A stretch of 64,000 nt of DNA, from assembly GCA_028818155.1 (NCBI GenBank), contig JAPPOH010000014.1, forward strand, positions 139,042 to 203,041, given 5' to 3'. The translations under genes and the position numbers were made by a program. This DNA is from Candidatus Woesearchaeota archaeon. GTDB taxonomy: Archaea; Nanobdellota; Nanobdellia; Woesearchaeales; UBA525. The notes beneath the pieces are model-generated. The model was not told the DNA's origin. It made no database searches and worked only from the letters and a program-made list of their open reading frames with translations. Positions 59,301 through 64,000 of this stretch are shown here, in pieces (position 1 is the first letter of the stretch; each line of letters starts with the position of its first letter).

Positions 59301-61436
59301 GCGAACGTGCCGCTCGTGATCGGCGGCCAGGACGGGCAGACCGCAGACTTGCTCGTCTTTGCGAACGGTTCAAACGATGCGCTGAGTGTTGTTGATGCAA
59401 CTGGACAACTTGGCATAGGCATAGCAGACCCTGTCGGCCCACTCCACGTGAACGGTGCAACATCATCTGAGATTCACATCACAACAGATCTTACTGGTAA
59501 CACCGGAGGGGATGACGGGTTACTGCTCCAAGTTGACTCGAACAACTACACCTACATCTGGAATCGGGAAGAATCTCGCATGTACTTCGGTACGAATGAC
59601 ACGACACGAATCACCATCCTTGAGGATGGCAATGTCGGGATTGGCACAACATCTCCAGACGGGGATCTTGTCGTGCATGATGCTGCAGATTCGCGTATTT
59701 ATCTCACAACGGACGAGTCAGGTTCCGGCGGCGGCGATGGGTTATTGATCGAACTGGACGCGAACAATAACACATTCATCTGGAACAGAGAAGATGCGGA
59801 CATGTTCATCGGGACGAATGACACAACGCAACTCACGATCGATAATGCGGGAAACGTCGGGATTGGAGGATCACCGATTAGCAACAAGAAATTATACGTC
59901 GCTGGCGACGTACAAGCAAGTGAGGTCTTTGCGACAACATTAGATGTTTCTTCCACAAACTCTCGCTTCAGGAACGACTCAGAATTAAACTTTGGAACGG
60001 ATCGGAATTTCAGCCTCGTGTACACGACATCGTCAGACACACTTGACGTTTTGTACGATACAACGAGAATCATGTCGTTCGATCCATCAGGGAATGTTGG
60101 AATCGGGACAATAGTTCCGAACCACTTGCTGGATGTTGACGGACACATCAACGCGAGCACGATCAACGCGAGTGAGATTTGTATTACGGGAGGAAATTGC
60201 TTGTCAACTGTTAGCGGTACAAGTCTTTGGTTGAATACAAGCGGCAATGCGACCTACGTCGGCGGCAATGTTGGCATTGGGACAACAACACCAACGCGCA
60301 TGCTCACAATCGAAGGCGGAGACATCCAACTGGATAACGACGCGAAGATCTACTTCAAGCGAAACACATCCACAGCAGACCCACGCATCGAGTACGATGA
60401 GAACAACGACTTTAGAATTATCAACACACAAGATCGTGAGATTGCGTTCCTGATCGATAACACAAAAGCGATGCATATCAACTCAGCAGGTCTTATTATG
60501 GCCGGGAATAAACGAATCAGCGCGAACGCGAATAACGTCCACTTTAACATCACGACAGGAGCGGGGATGTGGTTCAAAGCATCGCAAGCAGTCTCCTCAG
60601 GAAACATTTCCTTCATACAATCTTCCACCGAAGTGGTGCGCATCACGAGTGATTATCTGGTCGGTATTAACGATACGACGCCGGACGCGACGTTCGATGT
60701 TGCAGGCTCTATCCAGTTTGATGATTTCGTCTCGTGTACTGCTCTTGAGACGGATGGCTCAGGTAATCTTGTGTGTGGCACAGATGAAGGTGGCGCGGGC
60801 ACGACAAACTCCACATCCTGGAACAGAACAGGCACAGATGTTCTCTTAGCGAATACTGATGACAGTGTAGGGATTGGCACGAACGCACCAACGCAAGAAT
60901 TAGACGTGAATGGCTCTGTGAATATCTCGAGTAAACTCTACGTGAATGGTGGTGGTCCTGCAAGCACGCCAGATATTGCGAGCGCAACAGATACGAACAC
61001 AGGAATGTACTGGTCCGGAGCAGATAGCTTACGCTTCGCAACCGCAGGATCGCAGCGAATGGAGATTACAGCAGGAGGATACCTTATCTTTGGTGCTGGT
61101 GGACAGCTAGCGCCGAGCGATAGCATCTCGACACCTTCGTTCACGTTTGTCGGTGATACAAATACAGGAATGTATAATCCTGCCGATGACGAAATCGGTC
61201 TTGTTGGAGGTAGCAACGAAGTACTCCGTGTCAACGGCACCTCTGAGAACGTCGGCATCGGCGAGACATCGCCAGCAAGAAAACTCCACGTGAGTGAAGC
61301 GATGCGTATCGAGCCGCAGAGCGGTGCACCATCATCCGCAGCGCTCGGTGACCTCTACATCGATAGCGATACTGATGAGCTCTGCTTCTTCAACAGCACG
61401 GCCTGGGTTGGCCTACAAGGGAGGACGTGCGCATGA
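56355..61436 (+). CDS. Giant secreted repeat protein, paralogue 2
   Basis: 1693 residues. A signal peptide (MRLAAVFILLVLLPLVTA) precedes the N-terminal module VPMSFSDQGTGLTLSGVEV, nearly identical in protein to paralogue 1. The middle has about 20 fibre-like units (e.g. NVGIGT.TP), several tandem duplicated blocks such as DGNVGIGTTSPD with ADMFIGTNDTTQLTI, and one VCLSDGTCLSS and one ICITGGNCLST box. The end FVSCTALETDGSGNLVCGTDE and ELCFFNSTAWVGLQGRTCA matches paralogue 1. ATG 56355 follows GAGGTGG. No peptidase S74 or other catalytic domain is seen. Confidence 0.82.
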   Translation: MRLAAVFILLVLLPLVTAVPMSFSDQGTGLTLSGVEVGSGDLGITIWSAATGGTLLYNETFNGAIVNGSWNVIMNDSLLELEFGVQYWKDYTINGTDLDFDGDERISLYSSLGLINNQSFVNGSNVGGWSTNGSVTSTMQNLGIGTTAPLREFHINGSNPTWYFERDGFFQLRLTSTSGEPEFSTIDTGSSSGNLLFQASETGGVGIGADFQTIDTKFYIQSEGNSTNYTMFAENADGDDLFVIQDDGRIGIGTSSPARKLEIAGNATDVAALRITQTDTITNEWDFGNMAGNHHLILEPSTDASFFIRNSSNGIIAAFETDDDIYFIPPGNVGIGTSTPEVLLDIGGGATDANSEATTVSVSHATQPDVSFVSTNLSSTNNAARIFAGYDAGSFTSGFLRFQTHHTNQYLNTSMTIKAGNVGIGTLDPAVKLDIGGASSNSNATTVSLTHATEPDISFVVSDLSQGADTARIVAGTDGGTFDQSWLKFQTHHSTSADLSTTMTLQTGNVGIGTSTPSVKLEVVGNTSTLLFLNASGPAASIDANAILLGKGPIGAGRIFLRGENTNKLFSQTGITNLPQEIDILSGTTEGNGIRIAANGNIGLGTTAPSAKLHINSSDLSLLIQNTSGSDHLVVNATSGYVGIGTNSPVSALEVAGNVRARDIVTASGYVFRSAGGAYLRAAGTNNINVGDSGVQNILLANGGGNVGIGTTNPSETLHVNGTVRFENETGTLGLYQHENGAVGIGIAPTSTALKLRVYEPTLPAQVMFQTASSSQYASLQLSTGDQSWRLQSSSNEQFYIEDITAGTLPFHIGDGAPSDSFYMTGSGNIGLGKTPQFKLDVNGSINATSLNVTEDVCLSDGTCLSSNGNITGSGATNSIAYYDDVDSIASRADFVFDPANGRLSLNTTTASSTLNIGGSRNILFVGSGTTFIDTQSEQPLYIRAGGTAENATLQLRGNQIRFLGYDPSGNSGSVGITSKTTANVPLVIGGQDGQTADLLVFANGSNDALSVVDATGQLGIGIADPVGPLHVNGATSSEIHITTDLTGNTGGDDGLLLQVDSNNYTYIWNREESRMYFGTNDTTRITILEDGNVGIGTTSPDGDLVVHDAADSRIYLTTDESGSGGGDGLLIELDANNNTFIWNREDADMFIGTNDTTQLTIDNAGNVGIGGSPISNKKLYVAGDVQASEVFATTLDVSSTNSRFRNDSELNFGTDRNFSLVYTTSSDTLDVLYDTTRIMSFDPSGNVGIGTIVPNHLLDVDGHINASTINASEICITGGNCLSTVSGTSLWLNTSGNATYVGGNVGIGTTTPTRMLTIEGGDIQLDNDAKIYFKRNTSTADPRIEYDENNDFRIINTQDREIAFLIDNTKAMHINSAGLIMAGNKRISANANNVHFNITTGAGMWFKASQAVSSGNISFIQSSTEVVRITSDYLVGINDTTPDATFDVAGSIQFDDFVSCTALETDGSGNLVCGTDEGGAGTTNSTSWNRTGTDVLLANTDDSVGIGTNAPTQELDVNGSVNISSKLYVNGGGPASTPDIASATDTNTGMYWSGADSLRFATAGSQRMEITAGGYLIFGAGGQLAPSDSISTPSFTFVGDTNTGMYNPADDEIGLVGGSNEVLRVNGTSENVGIGETSPARKLHVSEAMRIEPQSGAPSSAALGDLYIDSDTDELCFFNSTAWVGLQGRTCA

Positions 61437-64000
61437 GAGTGCTTGTATTCCTCATGATGTTAGTCATGATTCCACTCGTTACTGCTGTGCCTATGTCGTT
61501 TAGTGATCAGGGAACTGGCTTGACACTGTCAGGAGTGGAAGTAGCTTCAGGCGACTTAGGAATCACGATCTGGGATAGCGCAACAGGCGGGAATGTACTC
61601 TACGCCGAGAACTTCTCCCAAGCAATCGTGAACGGCAGCTGGAATGTCATCATGAACGATTCCCTCTTAGAACTCGAGTTCGGCGTCCAATACTGGAAGG
61701 ACTACACAGTGAATGGCACTGATTTGGACTTTGATGGTGAGGAGAGAATTTCTTTGTACTCATCATTAGGTCTTATCAATAATCAGAGTTTCGTCAACGG
61801 TTCCAACGTCGGCGGATGGGAAACCAACACAACAAGAACTTGGACGAACCAGAGCGTCGGTATAGGAATAGAGGCCCCGACGCAAGCACTTGCTGTCAGG
61901 GGACACATGCTCCTTGAGTTCAGCGAGCCGAGCATCTACTTCAACCAGGATGATGGGAACGCTTCCGTCATTAATTACGATGAAGATTGGGATGCGATGA
62001 CCTTCCGAGTGGGGCAGGCAGGCTCTTCATTCAGTAGAATGGTCATCACAGAGAATGGCTCTGTTGGTATTGGTGATAACTTCCCTGATGCAGTGCTCGA
62101 GCTCTCGAACAATGGAGGAAGTGACGATCTCTTCATGGCGTCAAGCGATGATAACAATGATGGTGACCTCTTCATTATCGACGGGGGCGGAAATGTCGGC
62201 ATCGGCACAACAACACCTGATAAAGTTGTCACGATCTACAACGGCACCACGAACAGAAAAGTCGGGATTGACGATAGTGGTCTCTACTTCTCACGAACAG
62301 CTGACGGCGCGTACTCGGGAACTATCATAGCGGATGCCGGCGGGAATCTCGATTATAGTGTGCGCAGCTTCCACACATTCGATGTGAATACTGTCAGTGA
62401 ACTTGTTGTCGGGGAAGGGAGCGTTGGTGTTCGTACGTCATCGGGTAGCGAGCGGCTCACAGTCAATGGAAACGCATCATTCAATAACACACTCTTTGTT
62501 CTCGAAAACGGACGAGTCGGCATCGGCACAAGCTCCCCGACTTACGAACTCGAAATACAAGGAGAGACATCACCACAACTAGAAATCGAAGATACGACAA
62601 ACAACGCGCGAGGCTTCTTCCAAACACAAGACTCAGGAAGCCGTATTGGAACTGCAACAGCACACCCACTCCTCTTCGTAACAGGCCTTGTAAATCAAGC
62701 AACACTGACCGCAGCAGGAAACTTTGGCCTTGGTATCGCAGCGCCTGCAACGAAACTCCACGTGAATGGAAGTATCAATGTAACACAGGATGAGGATGTG
62801 TGTATCACTGGCGGCAACTGTTTGTCTGCAGCTGGCGGCCTCTGGACGAATTCAAGTGGGAATGCGACATACGTTGGTGGAAGGGTCGGTATTGGCACAT
62901 CACCAACACAGGCAAAACTTCACGTACGCACAGAAGGGAGTCTTGCACCTGCACGATTCGAGACGGTCGGCACGAACGGATATGTCGTCCTACAAACGAA
63001 CAACAGCGGTCACGCAGGCATTACCATTAATACAGGAGATGCTGACCGCGCGGCAGGCATCGCGTTCGCTAACTCAGCTGAAGGGGATGAACGATGGTCC
63101 CTTGGCAGATATGAAGATGGCTCGTTTGCGATCAGTCAAACATCCTCAAGCTCAGGAGCAGGCTTCTACAATAACGCCCCTGTCAAGATCGAGAACGCCA
63201 CACCTGCGAATACGCTTGTCATCGATGCAAATGGGAATATTGGCTTGAGCGAAACAACTCCTGCCAGTATCTTGCACCTCACAGGACAGAGTCCGACGAT
63301 CACAGTGAATGACACTGGCGCTGCAAATGGAACCACAGTGAATGTCGTTGGCCTCGATCAATCGGTTGACACACTCTTCAGAATTCAGGACGAGGGCGTT
63401 ACTGAGATCTCACTCCTAAAAGATGGAACGTTTGGCCTCGGGAATGCATCCACGCACTACTGGTCAAATGGAGAGTTGCATACCTACTACTTCTACGGTG
63501 CGAATGGCGACGCGAGCACACCAACATTCAGGTTCATTAATGATCCTGATACAGGCATGGGACTTGCAGGAACAAACGCCATACGATTCATCACCGGTGG
63601 CAGTACACAAGCAACACTCGATTCCTCAGGTAATCTTGGTGTTGGCACAACAACACCTGCCACTGCACTCGATATAAACGGCACGATCAGAATTAGTAAC
63701 ATTGATGCTGACAATAAGATTCGTTTCCTTCGTACTGGAGGGAACACCTTCAGCATCGAACATGATACGTCAAGACTTTACTTCTACAATGGTTCAGAAG
63801 GAGGTTTGGCAATCGATAACATAAACCGCGTTGGTATTGGAACGATCAGTCCATCAGCGAGATTACATGTGGATGGCACGGTCCGTCTTGAAGACTTCAC
63901 CTCCTGTACTGCGTTAGAAACAGATGGCTCAGGTAATTTAGTGTGTGGCACGGATGATGTGAATGGGACTGGCGGTTCCTTATGGACGAATTCATCAGGC
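61433..64000 (+). CDS. Giant secreted repeat protein, paralogue 3 (runs off the window)
   Basis: The frame opens at ATG 61433 (ATGA overlap with the stop of paralogue 2) and stays open to the last base, 856 codons, so the gene is incomplete on the right. It repeats the layout: signal peptide MRVLVFLMMLVMIPLVTA, the VPMSFSDQGTGLTLSGVEV module, then VGIGT.TP units, a VCITGGNCLS box and, near the edge, FTSCTALETDGSGNLVCGTDD. Its overlap with paralogue 2 implies co-translation. Confidence 0.82.
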   Translation, partial: MRVLVFLMMLVMIPLVTAVPMSFSDQGTGLTLSGVEVASGDLGITIWDSATGGNVLYAENFSQAIVNGSWNVIMNDSLLELEFGVQYWKDYTVNGTDLDFDGEERISLYSSLGLINNQSFVNGSNVGGWETNTTRTWTNQSVGIGIEAPTQALAVRGHMLLEFSEPSIYFNQDDGNASVINYDEDWDAMTFRVGQAGSSFSRMVITENGSVGIGDNFPDAVLELSNNGGSDDLFMASSDDNNDGDLFIIDGGGNVGIGTTTPDKVVTIYNGTTNRKVGIDDSGLYFSRTADGAYSGTIIADAGGNLDYSVRSFHTFDVNTVSELVVGEGSVGVRTSSGSERLTVNGNASFNNTLFVLENGRVGIGTSSPTYELEIQGETSPQLEIEDTTNNARGFFQTQDSGSRIGTATAHPLLFVTGLVNQATLTAAGNFGLGIAAPATKLHVNGSINVTQDEDVCITGGNCLSAAGGLWTNSSGNATYVGGRVGIGTSPTQAKLHVRTEGSLAPARFETVGTNGYVVLQTNNSGHAGITINTGDADRAAGIAFANSAEGDERWSLGRYEDGSFAISQTSSSSGAGFYNNAPVKIENATPANTLVIDANGNIGLSETTPASILHLTGQSPTITVNDTGAANGTTVNVVGLDQSVDTLFRIQDEGVTEISLLKDGTFGLGNASTHYWSNGELHTYYFYGANGDASTPTFRFINDPDTGMGLAGTNAIRFITGGSTQATLDSSGNLGVGTTTPATALDINGTIRISNIDADNKIRFLRTGGNTFSIEHDTSRLYFYNGSEGGLAIDNINRVGIGTISPSARLHVDGTVRLEDFTSCTALETDGSGNLVCGTDDVNGTGGSLWTNSSG

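Noticed and set aside
50945..64000. The giant genes as a prophage tail-fibre locus
   Set aside because: The VGIGT.TP units do occur in phage fibres, but there are no capsid, terminase, tail or integrase genes, and each protein has a signal peptide, so secreted surface proteins fit better.

Overview
The window reads as archaeal. Many genes have an AT-rich TATA element centred about 27 bases upstream of the start codon, which is the spacing of leaderless archaeal transcripts. Genes inside operons instead have GGTG/GGAGG ribosome sites or ATGA/GTGA stop-start overlaps. Other archaeal traits are two class III (archaellin/pilin-type) signal peptides, an MCM-like ATPase, a KaiC-like ATPase, Lrp and membrane-bound winged-helix regulators, and lipoprotein/TGNV-type N-termini. 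The mixture (many small membrane proteins, MoxR/VWA operons, giant repeat-rich surface proteins) resembles uncultivated DPANN archaea of the Woesearchaeota/Pacearchaeota kind. That placement is an inference; no rRNA gene is present.

Layout. 1-400: no convincing gene. 0.4-9.3 kb: housekeeping genes (DoxX-like membrane protein, E1-like enzyme, HPF-like ribosome factor, pyrE, metallophosphoesterase, MCM-like ATPase, YkgJ-like cysteine cluster protein, MFS-like transporter, seven-bladed propeller, KaiC-like ATPase). 9.3-17.3 kb: a Lys/Arg/Thr repeat protein, then a six-gene minus-strand MoxR/DUF58/BatA-type VWA operon. 17.3-21.2 kb: a minus-strand operon of a membrane winged-helix protein, three thioredoxin-fold proteins and a ROK kinase, then a pilin-like protein. 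21.2-22.4 kb: a fatty-acid-desaturase-like enzyme.

22.4-31.95 kb holds the most unusual locus: a compact, relatively AT-rich five-gene minus-strand cassette. It encodes a MoxR-like AAA+ ATPase, an unrecognised 272-residue protein, a protein joining an HEYGHH motif to a C-terminal VWA domain, and two consecutive GHKL (Hsp90/MutL-type) ATPases, the second 1210 residues long with probable membrane segments. I regard it as a candidate undescribed ATP-driven system, perhaps defence or protein/membrane remodelling.

32-43.7 kb: an orphan solute-binding lipoprotein divergent from an Lrp regulator, other lipoproteins, DUF1295, an aspartase/fumarase-family lyase, a membrane metallophosphoesterase, a KefB-like antiporter, TspO, and a bacterial-looking trio (DUF1428, VOC, YdeI/OmdA). 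43.7-49.8 kb: an accessory island beside tRNA-His with two AAA_14/DUF4143 ATPases, a broken Doc, a copper-nitrite-reductase-like oxidase with altered key residues, and a Fic enzyme. The 3' end of the tRNA recurs as 13-bp direct repeats.

49.9-64 kb is a surface locus: a pilin-like protein, a small winged-helix regulator overlapping the first of three giant tandem paralogous secreted repeat proteins (1639, 1693 and more than 856 residues; the third runs off the window), and a RelBE-type toxin-antitoxin pair inserted between the first two. They share N- and C-terminal modules but differ inside, as expected for adhesins or fibres; the first carries YadA-head-like repeats.
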